From assembly GCF_000379085.1 (NCBI RefSeq), contig NZ_KB905378.1:1431978-1495977 (forward strand): a stretch of 64,000 nt of DNA, given 5' to 3'. Below, in pieces: positions 28,335-37,044 of this stretch. The translations under genes and the position numbers were made by a program. The notes below the pieces were generated by a model. The model ran no database searches, had not been told where the DNA came from, and worked only from the letters and a program-made list of their open reading frames with translations. Position 1 is the stretch's first letter, and every line of letters starts with the position of its first letter. This DNA comes from Halomicrobium katesii DSM 19301. Lineage in GTDB: Archaea > Halobacteriota > Halobacteria > Halobacteriales > Haloarculaceae.

Positions 28335-29861
28335 TCAGTCCCCGCCCCGCTCGTCGACGATCTCGACGTCCGTGAACTCGAACCGCGTCCCCGGCGGGTC
28401 CAGGGGCGCGTCGTCGATTTCGGCGCCCGCGCTGACGCCGACCTCCCAGTCGTGGGCCTCGGCGATGCGTCGCACGATCGACAGGCCGAGTCCGGTCCCG
28501 CCCGGGCGGCTGGAGTACCCCGGCTCGAAGATTTGATCGCGCTCGTCGGCCGGGATCCCGGGGCCGTCGTCGACGACGGCGAAGCCACCCTCAAGCGTGC
28601 TCACGGCCACCGTCACCGGGTCGTCGCTCTGCTCCACGGCGTCCTGATGAGCCTGTGAGTCAGAGCTCGATGAGCTCTGCTCATCGGATACTCCGTGTTC
28701 GACGGCGTTCCGGAAGAGGTTCTCCAGCAGTCGGACGAGCCGGGTGTCGTCGGCCCGGATCGTCCGGTCGGTCTCGACGACGAGGCGTGCGTCTCCCGTC
28801 TCGACGTTGTTCCAGCACCGCCGGGCGACCGCCTCGAGGGTGAGCGGCTCGACGCTCTCGACCGCCCCACTCTCACTCGCGCCCGCCAGCAGGTCCTCGA
28901 TTAGCCGCTCCATCCGCTCCAGAGCCCGCTCGATCGCCTCGAGGTGCTCGCTCTCGTACTCGTCTCGGACGACATCGAGGCGACCGATTGCGACGTTCAT
29001 CGGGTTCCTGAGGTCGTGCGAAACGACCCGCGTGAACCGGTCCAGGCGCTCGATCTCCCGGCGGAGTTCGGCCCGGTACGCGTCCCGCTCGGCGGTGTCC
29101 CGGAGGATCGCGACCATCGTCCGCGCCCGGTCGCTGTCGGGTGCCGTCTCCAGCATGGCCGCGGAGATCTCAGTCGGGATCTCGACGCCGCCCTTCGTGA
29201 GACAGGTCAGATCGGTCGTGAAGCCGACGCCCTCCGAGCGGACCGCCGCGATGAACTCCTCGCGGAGCCGGTCGATGTCCCCCGGGTGGATGTCGGCGGG
29301 AGCGAGCGACAGGAGTTCGGCGCGGTCGTACCCCAGCATCTCACAGGCCGCCGGGTTGACCTCGAGGAACCGTTCCCGGTCCACGTCGACGACCATGATC
29401 GCGTCGTTGCTGTGCTCGAAGATCTTCGCGTAGCGCTCGTCGGTCCCGTCACCGCCTCCCCGACGGCTGCGGATCGCCGCCGAGACCGCCTCTCCCAGCA
29501 CGAGCTGTTCCGCGTCCCCGTCGTTGACGACGTAGTCGGTCACGCCCCCACCGATGGCGTCGGCCGCGAGCGCCTCGTCGCCCGCGTCCGTGACGAGCGC
29601 GAACGGGAGCGATCGATCCCGCTCCCGGACGCGCTGAAGTAACTGCAGGCCGTCGCCTTCCGGGAGCCGGTACCGGCTGACGAGGCAGTCGACCGGCTCC
29701 TCGGTGATCCGATCGGGGACGTCGGCGGGATCGGACACGGCCGTCACCGCTCCGACGGCGAGATCTCCCGCCAGCGACACCGGCGGCGGCTCGCCCTCCC
29801 GCCCGACGTACAGCACGCGAACCGGCCGCCCCTCCGCAGGCGCTGGCTCCTCTCCTGTCAT
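28335..29861 (-). CDS. Sensor histidine kinase with degenerate receiver and PAS domain
   Basis: 508 aa. Order: receiver-like domain (10-125), PAS (145-260), HisKA with VVSHDLRNPMNVA (His about 290), HATPase_c with NLFRNAVEHG (N box), VDDGPGIP (G1) and GGTGLGLSIV (G2). In the receiver the phospho-acceptor position reads CLVSRYRLPEGDG, with Arg where Asp is expected, so it probably cannot be phosphorylated. A Ser/Gln-rich insert (QSSSSSDSQ) interrupts the ATPase domain after the N box. The start MTGEEPAP is preferred over an ATG nine codons upstream. Its partner could be any stand-alone receiver. Confidence 0.92.
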   Translation of the reverse strand: MTGEEPAPAEGRPVRVLYVGREGEPPPVSLAGDLAVGAVTAVSDPADVPDRITEEPVDCLVSRYRLPEGDGLQLLQRVRERDRSLPFALVTDAGDEALAADAIGGGVTDYVVNDGDAEQLVLGEAVSAAIRSRRGGGDGTDERYAKIFEHSNDAIMVVDVDRERFLEVNPAACEMLGYDRAELLSLAPADIHPGDIDRLREEFIAAVRSEGVGFTTDLTCLTKGGVEIPTEISAAMLETAPDSDRARTMVAILRDTAERDAYRAELRREIERLDRFTRVVSHDLRNPMNVAIGRLDVVRDEYESEHLEAIERALERMERLIEDLLAGASESGAVESVEPLTLEAVARRCWNNVETGDARLVVETDRTIRADDTRLVRLLENLFRNAVEHGVSDEQSSSSSDSQAHQDAVEQSDDPVTVAVSTLEGGFAVVDDGPGIPADERDQIFEPGYSSRPGGTGLGLSIVRRIAEAHDWEVGVSAGAEIDDAPLDPPGTRFEFTDVEIVDERGGD

Positions 29862-29937
29862 AGCAATTGTACGCACCTCACTGCCCACACGGAAATCAGT
29901 AACTGTGGTCCAGGTAACGAAGGCGGCGCCCGAGCGG

Positions 29938-30819
29938 TCACGGGACGAGGAACAGCTGACCGGTCGTGCCGCCGACCACGAGGAGGTAGAACAGCGTGCC
30001 GGCGGCGGCGTTGGTCGCCACGACGAGCGCCGGATCCCGGCTGGGGAGCGAGTGGTGCAACAGCGGGATGGTGGTCAGTTCCGGCCGCGTCAGGAGGATG
30101 TTCATCGCCACGCCGAATACGCCGACCAAGAGGGGCCCGACCAGCGCGCTGTTGAACGCCCGCACCAGCCAGCCGGTCGTCGACTCCGTGAGCGTCAGCG
30201 TCGCGAGCGGCCCCAGTACCGACGCCGGGTGTGGGACCCGGGGAACGACTGCGCCGTAGCTGGCGTAGAGGAACAGCGCGATCGCGACACCGATCGCGCC
30301 GATCTTGATCGACCCCGCCAGCCGGGCCGGCGCGAACCGCGGGAGGACGAACACACCCAGCAGGATCGTCCCGTTCAGCGCGAGCCAGGGGCCGAGACGC
30401 TGGATGGCGAGCGGGAGTCCCGTCGCCAGGATCCCCATGCTGAACCAATCGAGACTCATCAGCCGGGTGTTCGGACACGACCCGGCGAGGATCTGGGCCC
30501 GGTGGGTCGGATGGAGCAGGTGGATGATCACGCGCGTCAGCAGGAACACCGGCACGAGCAGGAGGTACGCCACCAGCCGAACCTGGAGGCCGGCGGGCGA
30601 CGTGACGGCGCCGATCGCGACGGCCGTCGAGAAATCGAGGATCCCGTTGACCAACCAGAACGTCAGTAGCGACGGCGCGAACAGGCACGTGTTGAGGATC
30701 GCCGTCAGATGCCCCGTCGAGTACTCGAACTCCTGATCGACCAGTTCAGCCACCGCTCGTCGGAGGTTCGAGCCGCGTTCGACCAGCGTGTGTCCGCTGT
30801 CGCTGTCCCATTCGGTCAT
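29938..30819 (-). CDS. Polytopic membrane protein of unknown function
   Basis: 293 aa with about seven hydrophobic segments (for example AYLLLVPVFLLTRVIIHLL and AIGVAIALFLYASYGAV), after a polar N-terminus of about 45 residues. A conserved-looking loop HPTHRAQILAGSCPNT lies between segments 2 and 3. No family is recognised. Confidence 0.72.
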   Translation of the reverse strand: MTEWDSDSGHTLVERGSNLRRAVAELVDQEFEYSTGHLTAILNTCLFAPSLLTFWLVNGILDFSTAVAIGAVTSPAGLQVRLVAYLLLVPVFLLTRVIIHLLHPTHRAQILAGSCPNTRLMSLDWFSMGILATGLPLAIQRLGPWLALNGTILLGVFVLPRFAPARLAGSIKIGAIGVAIALFLYASYGAVVPRVPHPASVLGPLATLTLTESTTGWLVRAFNSALVGPLLVGVFGVAMNILLTRPELTTIPLLHHSLPSRDPALVVATNAAAGTLFYLLVVGGTTGQLFLVP

Positions 30820-31115
30820 CGACTGTGCTCCGCGGTGAGCGTTCCCGCGCCCCGTCGACGCCGGATTTGTCGGGGCCGTCCGAGCGGCTGGGCGGAGCCC
30901 GGTACCGCCCCGACGAGCCTAGACGCTCGCGAACGACGGGACCGTCCGCAACGAGCCACGCGGCCGGTCCGGTCGAAGGGGACGCGCTATCCTGCTCCGC
31001 GCTCTCGGTGGGCGTTCGCTGACCCTTATTATAACTGTTTCATACGCCCGCGTGATCCGCTAACCGGTCGGTTACCTGGGCGAGCGACGATCAGGCGGCA
31101 CCGGAGCCACTGGAA
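30820..31115. other. Intergenic stretch, promoter-like, no gene seen
   Basis: GC-rich without a convincing frame. An AT-rich TTATTATAACTG at about 31023-31034 is a TATA candidate for the broken protease gene downstream, about 90 bp away. Confidence 0.4.
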
Positions 31116-31446
31116 TTGCACTTCCCGAATACGAACCAACGGCCGTGACGGAGCAGAGCAGGCGATTGCGAAGTCCGATATCGGAGCCCAGCGGACCAGT
31201 ATCGACACGGACCTCGCCGGTCGAATCGGTACCGGGCCGCTGGTCGGGACGACAGACGTTCGGTCGGGGACGGGAAGCGAGACAGAAACCAGACCGCTGG
31301 TCGACGTGGGCCTCTGCCTGAACGGGCGATGGCGGACCGTCACGGCCAGTATTACTGACCGGGCGGAGATGACCTATCCCGTCCTGCTCGGTCGAGATGT
31401 CCTCGAAGCCTACACGCTCGAGATCAGTAAGATGGTGGAGGAATAG
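31116..31446 (+). pseudogene. RimK-linked retropepsin-like (DUF785-type) protease domain, probably frameshifted at its start
   Basis: The frame from about 31126 reads IRTNGRDGAEQAIAKSDIGAQ RTSIDTDLA, then RPLVDVGLCLNGR and MTYPVLLGRDVLEAYTLEI to a TAA-less TAG stop. This matches the small archaeal aspartic-protease-like domain annotated as ATP-dependent zinc protease, with DIGA as the D[TI]GA active-site turn. The frame has no ATG/GTG near its expected start. Deleting one C near 31124 joins it to ELHF in the preceding frame, starting at a TTG. It is either broken or carries a sequencing error. Confidence 0.55.
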
Positions 31447-31456
31447 GGTGCGTGAG

Positions 31457-31725
31457 ATGAGTATCACGAGACGGGCCGTTCTGGAACAGCTCGCCGCCGT
31501 AAGTGATGCGGAGCGAGCAGAGACGATATCCACCGAAGCACTCGCAGCGACACTCGAAGCCGACAGATCGACAATCGAAGCACACCTGAGCGGGTTGGAA
31601 GCCTATGAATTAGCTCGAAGAGAGCCCAGTGGGCGTGTGTGGTGGCGGTTACCGGCGAGCAACTGCCTGCACTCGATACCGCCGAGGTGGTGATCGTCGA
31701 CGCCTCCACGTCGCACCAGCAGTAA
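31457..31725 (+). pseudogene. Winged-HTH protein with a frameshift in a GT run
   Basis: The open frame (stop at 31691-31693) encodes 78 aa: MSITRRAVLEQLAAVSDAER, a helix-turn-helix with AATLEADRSTIEAHLSGLEAYELA, then RREPSGRVWWRLPAS. If two bases are removed from the GTGTGTGG at about 31635, the frame reads GRVVAVTGEQLPALDTAEVVIVDAST and ends at a TAA at 31723-31725, a much more natural strand-rich C-terminus. So the gene probably suffered a GT insertion. It lies 10 bp after the broken protease gene. Confidence 0.6.
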
Positions 31726-31789
31726 CGAGAGAGGAACAGTATTAATTCGCACTCCGCGCAACTAGCACCCAAATGGAGAGAGATGATTA

Positions 31790-32389
31790 ATGACAGATCA
31801 AGAGGCGAGTCAGTCCGAAAAAGAACAGCCCGACGAGGTACAGTACGATCCGACGTCCAGCCGCTACGATCTCTACGAGTGTCCCGACTGTGATAACGTG
31901 GTCCTCGCACTCGGCCGGGACGAGCCTCCGATGTCCTGTCACGATAGGCCGATGGAGCGCGTGACCGACGTGGAAATGAGCGTCAAGCCGCCGGACGTCA
32001 AGCAGGTACTGCTTCAGGCCTTCGGGCTGCCAAAGGCGGGACTCGATATCTGTCTCTGTGTCATCGGTGAAGGCCCCTTGTCGGCGAACGAAGTCGCCGA
32101 GTCGCTCGAATACGATCGGAGCACCGTCACGCGATACCTCAACACCCTCGTCGAGCTGGGACTGCTTCGCCGCTCCGAACTGAACCGCGAGGAGGGCGGC
32201 GTGGTCAACGTCTATCACTCGGTCGATCTCGAACGGATGCGACGCGAGACCCTGATCGGCTTCTACGTCTGGGCTGGCGAGGCCGCCGCCCTCATCGAGG
32301 ACGCGAACCTGACCAAACAGGACTATCTCGAGGAGAACCCGGATCAGGAGCTTCCGGAGATGTTCTGGGAGTCGTTCGACGGGGAGTGA
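31790..32389 (+). CDS. Zinc-finger plus HTH transcriptional regulator
   Basis: 199 aa. The N-terminal YECPDCDNVVLALGRDEPPMSCHDRPM has three Cys and a His that could form a zinc finger. Residues 75-150 form a winged helix (LPKAGLDICLCVIGEGPLSANEVAESLEYDRSTVTRYLNTLVELGLL), followed by a wing with EGGVVNVYHSVD and a helical tail. Targets are unknown. The TGA stop codon is immediately continued by an 81-bp palindrome (TGATACGG), so the repeat has a base in the stop codon. Confidence 0.83.
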   Translation: MTDQEASQSEKEQPDEVQYDPTSSRYDLYECPDCDNVVLALGRDEPPMSCHDRPMERVTDVEMSVKPPDVKQVLLQAFGLPKAGLDICLCVIGEGPLSANEVAESLEYDRSTVTRYLNTLVELGLLRRSELNREEGGVVNVYHSVDLERMRRETLIGFYVWAGEAAALIEDANLTKQDYLEENPDQELPEMFWESFDGE

Positions 32390-32469
32390 TACGGTTTATC
32401 GTAGTTGCGTACCGGTGACCGTCGTCACGGGGGAGACGATTACCGGTACATCGCTACAACAATCCGTAT
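32389..32469. repeat. 81-bp palindrome family, copy C
   Basis: ATACGG...GTAG...TACCGGTGACCGTC and complement GACGATTACCGGTA...CTAC...CCGTAT. It overlaps the stop codon of the HTH gene by one base and lies between convergent genes. Confidence 0.85.
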
Positions 32470-32544
32470 GAAGCGGGGACCGCCGAGAGGGCCGGGGAAC
32501 TCTCCCCCCGGCGCTCCGACTGCGCCTTCGCCGGCGGTGTGACG

Positions 32545-33174
32545 CTACTCGCCGCTCGCCGCGGAGAGTCGGTCGACGACCTCGTCGGTCGTCGCGGTCT
32601 CGTGGGCGATGAAGCCGTAGTTCGTGAGCGCGGCCTCGAGTGCCTCCTCACCGGCCGCGGCGGTCGCGTCGGTGACGGTCAGCACCTCGAAGCCGTTCTC
32701 GACGGCGTCGCGGAGGTGTGACTCGACACAGAGATTCGCGCTCATGCCCGCGAGCACGAGCGTGTCAATCCCGCGCTGGCGGAGCTGTATCTGCACGTCG
32801 TTGCTCCAGAAACCGGACAGTTGCTTGTGCGGCGAGAGCACGAACGTGTTGTCGTCGGGTTCGAGCTCCGGAACGAAGTCCGCACCCTCTCCCGCGACGT
32901 CGAACATGCGCGTGTCGAACATGATCTGGTCGATCGTGTTCAGGTGTTCCCAGCTCTCGTACTCCGCGTCCTCGTACTCGTGGGGCGAGTAGACGACCAG
33001 AACGTCTCCCTCGCGTGCGGCCTCGCGGAGTCGCCGGAGCTTGTCGACGACCGCGTTCTCCTCAACGGTCTCGCCGACTTTGTCCCAGATGACGCTCTCG
33101 GGCTTCAGGAAGTCGATCTGCGGGTCGATGATCAGTACGGCCGTGTCGTCCGCGTTCAGTTCGAGTTCGCTCAT
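32545..33174 (-). CDS. Isochorismatase-family cysteine hydrolase
   Basis: 209 aa. Catalytic triad: Asp in LIIDPQIDF, Lys in LSPHKQLSGF, Cys in AGMSANLCVES. The same fold includes nicotinamidase and N-carbamoyl-amidases. Without metal-binding DxHxxxH residues seen after the first motif, the substrate cannot be called. An IS5-type element lies 12 bp upstream of its start, so its promoter may have been displaced. Confidence 0.88.
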   Translation of the reverse strand: MSELELNADDTAVLIIDPQIDFLKPESVIWDKVGETVEENAVVDKLRRLREAAREGDVLVVYSPHEYEDAEYESWEHLNTIDQIMFDTRMFDVAGEGADFVPELEPDDNTFVLSPHKQLSGFWSNDVQIQLRQRGIDTLVLAGMSANLCVESHLRDAVENGFEVLTVTDATAAAGEEALEAALTNYGFIAHETATTDEVVDRLSAASGE

Positions 33175-33185
33175 AGTTATCCATC

Positions 33186-34119
33186 GGCCTTGTTTAGACG
33201 CGTGATTTCACGGTCATGAGTGGCTGACGCTGAGTTCGATGTTTCTGACAGCACATTTCAGAACGAGTTCGCGGAACTGACCGAACCAGGTTCGAGCCCG
33301 AACGATCTCGCCGTATTTGCGTCGCAGCGCGAAAAACGTGGATTCGGCGTTCGAGCGTTGATGGTAGATCGTATCATCTTGCAAGAAATTGTTGGCGACG
33401 CCGTGCCAGCCGAATTCGCGGTGCTTAATCACCGGTTTGACGCCTTCAGCACGGAGCCTTTGGCGGAGGAGCCACCAGTCGTAGCCCTTGTCAGCTGTAA
33501 GAATATTCAGTTTGTCGAGGTTGCGTTTGACCATTTGCCAGCCGATCTTAGAATCGTGCGGTTGTTTCATCGAGCAATGTATATCTAGAATCGCACCTGT
33601 CTTGCAATCACTGAGGAGGGTCGTTTTCACCGCCTCGAACGTGTAATTCGTCCGTTTTGCGTAGTGTTGGCTGGCGGCTATCCGATCCATGCCGGTTGCG
33701 TCGATCGCCTGAACATCGCCAAGATCGTGCAACTCCGCCGACAGCCGCAGCAAGACACGCCAGATACGCATTTCCAGGTCCTGCTTGCGTGTACACACGG
33801 TCGTGAAATCAGGCAGATTAGCCACCGCTAGGCCGAGTTTGGCGACAATTCCATGCATTTCGTGGAGCACGTCCAGCAACCGCCGATACGTGTGATCAAG
33901 ATACTCGCGGAGACCGTGAAGCGCGACGATCACCCAATCTGCGTAGCCGTTTTCTCCTTCTTCGTACGCTGGATCCGGTTCGCCGACGACGGCTTTTTGA
34001 GCAAGCGAGACAACCCGATCAGTGAAGCGGGCGAGCTGTGTAGACACAACCGGCTTTTCCCGCTTCACTTCCTAGTAAGTTAGATATTTAGCCGCTCTTA
34101 CTAGCGTCTAAACACGGCC
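33186..34119. mobile_element. IS5-family insertion sequence
   Basis: 934 bp with 16-bp terminal repeats GGCCTTGTTTAGACGC (left) and GGCCGTGTTTAGACGC (right, complement), one mismatch. One intact transposase gene. No 8-bp target duplication is seen at these two ends, unlike the related small element at 55.9 kb, so the flanks may have rearranged after insertion. Confidence 0.85.
33214..34068 (-). CDS. IS5-family transposase
   Basis: 284 aa DDE transposase of the haloarchaeal IS5 group. DDE-type residues are visible in VQAIDATGMDR (first Asp), LTADKGYDWWLLRQRL (second Asp, DxGYD) and a C-terminal RSNAESTFFALRRKYG (Glu). The length is usual and there is no frameshift, so it may be active. Confidence 0.92.
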   Translation of the reverse strand: MKREKPVVSTQLARFTDRVVSLAQKAVVGEPDPAYEEGENGYADWVIVALHGLREYLDHTYRRLLDVLHEMHGIVAKLGLAVANLPDFTTVCTRKQDLEMRIWRVLLRLSAELHDLGDVQAIDATGMDRIAASQHYAKRTNYTFEAVKTTLLSDCKTGAILDIHCSMKQPHDSKIGWQMVKRNLDKLNILTADKGYDWWLLRQRLRAEGVKPVIKHREFGWHGVANNFLQDDTIYHQRSNAESTFFALRRKYGEIVRARTWFGQFRELVLKCAVRNIELSVSHS

Positions 34120-34201
34120 GTGAGAGAGTATATTTCGAACGGGTGAATACCACCCGATTGTATCGCACTATTAACAATCAAATAAATATTAAAACTAATG
34201 T

Positions 34202-34633
34202 ATGAGTGAGAAAATGGGCGGGGTTTTTGAAGAAACACTGCAGGTGAACAAGTACACAATTGTCGGTGGATTCCTCGGTGCGGTTAACGTCGCGTTCCTC
34301 CTCTACGCACACTGGAACATCGACCCGCAGATGTTCTCTGATGGAGGCGTCGTCCTCGTCCTCACGGCACCGATCGTGTTTCTCGGCCCGTTCCTCCTGG
34401 GAGCAGTGCCCGGGTACCTGCTGGTGCGCTATCGGATCGTGTCACCGTTACCGATCAGCGGGTTCCTGACGTGGTACGCGTTTGTCGACCGCGGGAGTAT
34501 GGAACCGTTCATCGTACTGTACTCGAACCCGATCGTCCACGCGTACAGCCTCGGCGTGCTCGTCGTCGTCGGCTTCGGGGAGTACCTCGTCCGCGATCAG
34601 GTCCCGTACGTCTCTCACGACCCGATACTGTAG
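34202..34633 (+). CDS. Small membrane protein, tandem paralogue 1
   Basis: 143 aa, about four hydrophobic segments, ending in the hydrophobic VGFGEYLVRDQVPYVSHDPIL. It is clearly paralogous to the next gene (shared ANVAFLLYA/VNVAFLLYA, FVDRGSMEPFI, SPIVHAY). The last 63 bp of coding sequence are identical to those of the neighbour, while the 5' two-thirds are much more diverged. TATA-like AATAAATATTAAAAC lies directly upstream. Function unknown. Confidence 0.75.
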   Translation: MSEKMGGVFEETLQVNKYTIVGGFLGAVNVAFLLYAHWNIDPQMFSDGGVVLVLTAPIVFLGPFLLGAVPGYLLVRYRIVSPLPISGFLTWYAFVDRGSMEPFIVLYSNPIVHAYSLGVLVVVGFGEYLVRDQVPYVSHDPIL

Positions 34634-34649
34634 GACGAACGACTAAACT

Positions 34650-35057
34650 ATGAGAGATACATTCCACATCGATTCGTACGTCATCCTGAGCACGGTATTC
34701 GGTATCGCGAATGTCGCTTTCCTCCTCTACGCGCGATGGCAAATCGATCCGCTGGATTTCTCAGACGGGGGACTGTTACTGGTTATCACGACGCCGTTAG
34801 TGTGGCTCGGACATTTCGCGCTGGGCGCTGTTCCCGCGTACCTGCTGGTTCGGTACCGACTCCTGTCACCGCTCCTCCTCAGTGGGTTCCTGTCCTGGGC
34901 CGCGTTCGTCGACCGCGGGAGCATGGAGCCATTTATCGGTCTCTACTCCAGTCCGATCGTCCACGCGTACGTCCTCGGCGCGCTCGTCGTCGTCGGCTTC
35001 GGGGAGTACCTCGTCCGCGATCAGGTCCCGTACGTCTCTCACGATCCGCTCCTGTAG
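34650..35057 (+). CDS. Small membrane protein, tandem paralogue 2
   Basis: 135 aa, the same layout as paralogue 1, starting MRDTFHIDSYVIL. The 3' terminal 63 bp (34982-35044) and the 13 bp around the stop codon (CTGTAGGACGAAC) match paralogue 1 exactly. This points to a recent duplication or conversion restricted to the gene end. Confidence 0.75.
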   Translation: MRDTFHIDSYVILSTVFGIANVAFLLYARWQIDPLDFSDGGLLLVITTPLVWLGHFALGAVPAYLLVRYRLLSPLLLSGFLSWAAFVDRGSMEPFIGLYSSPIVHAYVLGALVVVGFGEYLVRDQVPYVSHDPLL

Positions 35058-35219
35058 GACGAACCGGCCGTACTACGGAGGTGTGTCGTCGCGCTCCGAG
35101 GGCCGCCGCCAACGCACGTTACGGGGGAGCGTCACTGAGTCACCGCGCTGACGGCTTCCCAGTTCTCGGCGACCGGCACAATCATTATATATTCCGACAG
35201 AGTTGTACCCGCTGAGACC

Positions 35220-35357
35220 ATGCTCCAGCCTGATAGCTCACACCTCGAGGAGTGGGCGTCGCTCCTCGGCGAGGATGTTTCGGAAGAACTGCTCGATGAC
35301 GAATCGGGTACGTGGCTCCCGTCGGAGTCGGAGTACCGCGGTGATCACGCGGAGTGA
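35220..35357 (+). CDS. Small acidic protein
   Basis: 45 aa, MLQPDSSHLEEWASLLGEDV then a strongly acidic stretch and SEYRGDHAE-stop. TTATATATT about 30 bp before the ATG is a good TATA box for a leaderless transcript. No family is recognised. The composition fits a haloarchaeal protein but short length keeps confidence low. Confidence 0.45.
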   Translation: MLQPDSSHLEEWASLLGEDVSEELLDDESGTWLPSESEYRGDHAE

Positions 35358-35488
35358 TCCTCACTGGCGCTTCCCATGTGGCTCCTCTCCCTGCCGTACC
35401 AACATTTGAACGGACAACAAATACTGTCTGGCTCAATTCTACATTCTCAGAGATATATTTTTGACTTACAAGACGAAATACTTCCGTC

Positions 35489-35905
35489 GTGACCGTCTCT
35501 CTCTCCAGGCTGGATTCCAGTCATACGAGATCGGCACTCCGTTTCGGCCTCTCGTACGGGACCGTCGGAGGCATCGTGATGACGGCCCAGGCGACGCGAG
35601 ACCCGGTTGCGACGTTCGTCGCCTCACCGCTCGGAATGAGTGTACTGTCGCTGCTACATATCCTCTTCCTCGTCGAAATTGCGGCTCTCGTCGGCTATCT
35701 GTGGACGAAGTATTCCCTCGTGGCACCCGTCGTCGTCATCGTGATTCTCTCGTTCAGCATCGTCCAACCTGACCGGCTGTCTCCCGGGGTCTCGTACGTG
35801 CGGAATCTGTTCAGTCTGTTGGCCGCACTCGGATTGATGACCGCTCTCGGTGTCGCCGAATACGTGCTCCGGTCTGTGACTGGGTCACCCATGGCCGGCC
35901 AGTGA
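35489..35905 (+). CDS. Small membrane protein, possible third member of the family
   Basis: 138 aa, GTG start (MTVSLSRLD...). Four hydrophobic segments, ending SLLAALGLMTALGVAEYVLRSVTG. The last segment has the same GxxEYxxR ending as the two paralogues at 34.2-35.1 kb (VGFGEYLVRD), so it may be a diverged relative. TATA-like GATATATTTTT about 35 bp upstream. Confidence 0.65.
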   Translation: MTVSLSRLDSSHTRSALRFGLSYGTVGGIVMTAQATRDPVATFVASPLGMSVLSLLHILFLVEIAALVGYLWTKYSLVAPVVVIVILSFSIVQPDRLSPGVSYVRNLFSLLAALGLMTALGVAEYVLRSVTGSPMAGQ

Positions 35906-35998
35906 CGTATCACCATCGCGGTCGATCACCTGGTCGACGCCGACTACTCGGTCACTGTTCACAGAACGAGACACCGCCGAGACGACCGGACGACGCCG

Positions 35999-36913
35999 TT
36001 ATCCGATCTTGTCGTACTGTTCGGCCAGTTTCTCGCTCGCCTCGGCCATCAGATCCTGCTCGTAGTCGTCCAGGTCCCACTCGACGACTTCCTCGACGCC
36101 GTCGGAGCCGAGTTTGACCGGGACGCCGAAAGCGGTGCCCTCGTGGCCGAACTCGCCGTCGAGGACGACCGAACCGGGGAGTACTTCACCCGTGTCGCGC
36201 AGGACGGCCTCGACCATGTGGGCCACGCCGGTCGCCGGCCCCCACTCGGTCGCGCCTTTGCGCTCGATGACGTCCATCGCACTCTCCTGCAGTTCGCCCA
36301 GAATTTCCTCGCGCTCGTCCTCCGAGAAATCGGGGTCCTCGCCGTCGATGCGGACCTTCGAGAAGACCGGCACCTGTGCGTCCCCGTGCTCGCCGAGGAT
36401 CGTCGCCTCGACGTTCTGAACCTCCGTGTCGAAGCGTTCGGCGAGCACGTAGCGAAAGCGCGCGGAGTCCAGCCGACCGCCGAAGCCGATCACCGTCTCG
36501 CGGGCGCGATCGCCGGTCTCGTAGAGGTGACGGTTGAGCAGGTCCACCGGATTCGAGGTGGTGATCGTCACGAAGTCGTCGTTGTGCTCGGCCAGCGACG
36601 AGCCGATGTCGTCCATGATCGGCGCGTTGTCCCCGGCGAGATCGATCCGGGTCTGACCGGGCTGGCGAGGGATGCCCGCCGTGATGACGACCACGTCGGA
36701 GCCGGCGGTGTCCTCGTAGGTGCCCTGTCGAATCGTCGTGTTCGAGTCGTAGGCGACCCCGTGGTTGGTGTCGGCGGCCTGCCCGATCGTCACGTCTTCT
36801 TGATCCGGGATGTCGACGTAGACGAGCTCGTCCGCGATGTCGCGCAACGCGATGTTGTACCCTGCTGCGGCACCGACCGTTCCGGCTGCGCCGACCACGC
36901 TTACCTTTGTCAT
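35999..36913 (-). CDS. mdh: Malate dehydrogenase
   Basis: 304 aa LDH-like MDH that interconverts malate and oxaloacetate with NAD(P)H. The nucleotide-binding [15 protein letters not shown] is followed by VYVDIPD, whose Asp favours NADH. Substrate-binding Arg in [13 protein letters not shown], catalytic Asp/His around TSNPVDLLN and [12 protein letters not shown]. The start [14 protein letters not shown] is used, dropping a 19-residue upstream extension unlike the family. Confidence 0.97.
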   Translation of the reverse strand: MTKVSVVGAAGTVGAAAGYNIALRDIADELVYVDIPDQEDVTIGQAADTNHGVAYDSNTTIRQGTYEDTAGSDVVVITAGIPRQPGQTRIDLAGDNAPIMDDIGSSLAEHNDDFVTITTSNPVDLLNRHLYETGDRARETVIGFGGRLDSARFRYVLAERFDTEVQNVEATILGEHGDAQVPVFSKVRIDGEDPDFSEDEREEILGELQESAMDVIERKGATEWGPATGVAHMVEAVLRDTGEVLPGSVVLDGEFGHEGTAFGVPVKLGSDGVEEVVEWDLDDYEQDLMAEASEKLAEQYDKIG

Positions 36914-37044
36914 GACACCTAGTACCACCGAATGGCTGGACGAAAAGCGTGTCGGACACGCGTCGACCATTCATCGCCGTGGTCGATCGGTCGCGTCGAG
37001 TGGTTCCCACAAGCCCTTTTCTCCTCGGTGGCCTCCCTACGGGT

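Noticed and set aside
33186-34119. Target duplication at the IS5-type element
   Set aside because: The 8 bp on each side (TATCCATC and GTGAGAGA) do not match, so none is claimed.
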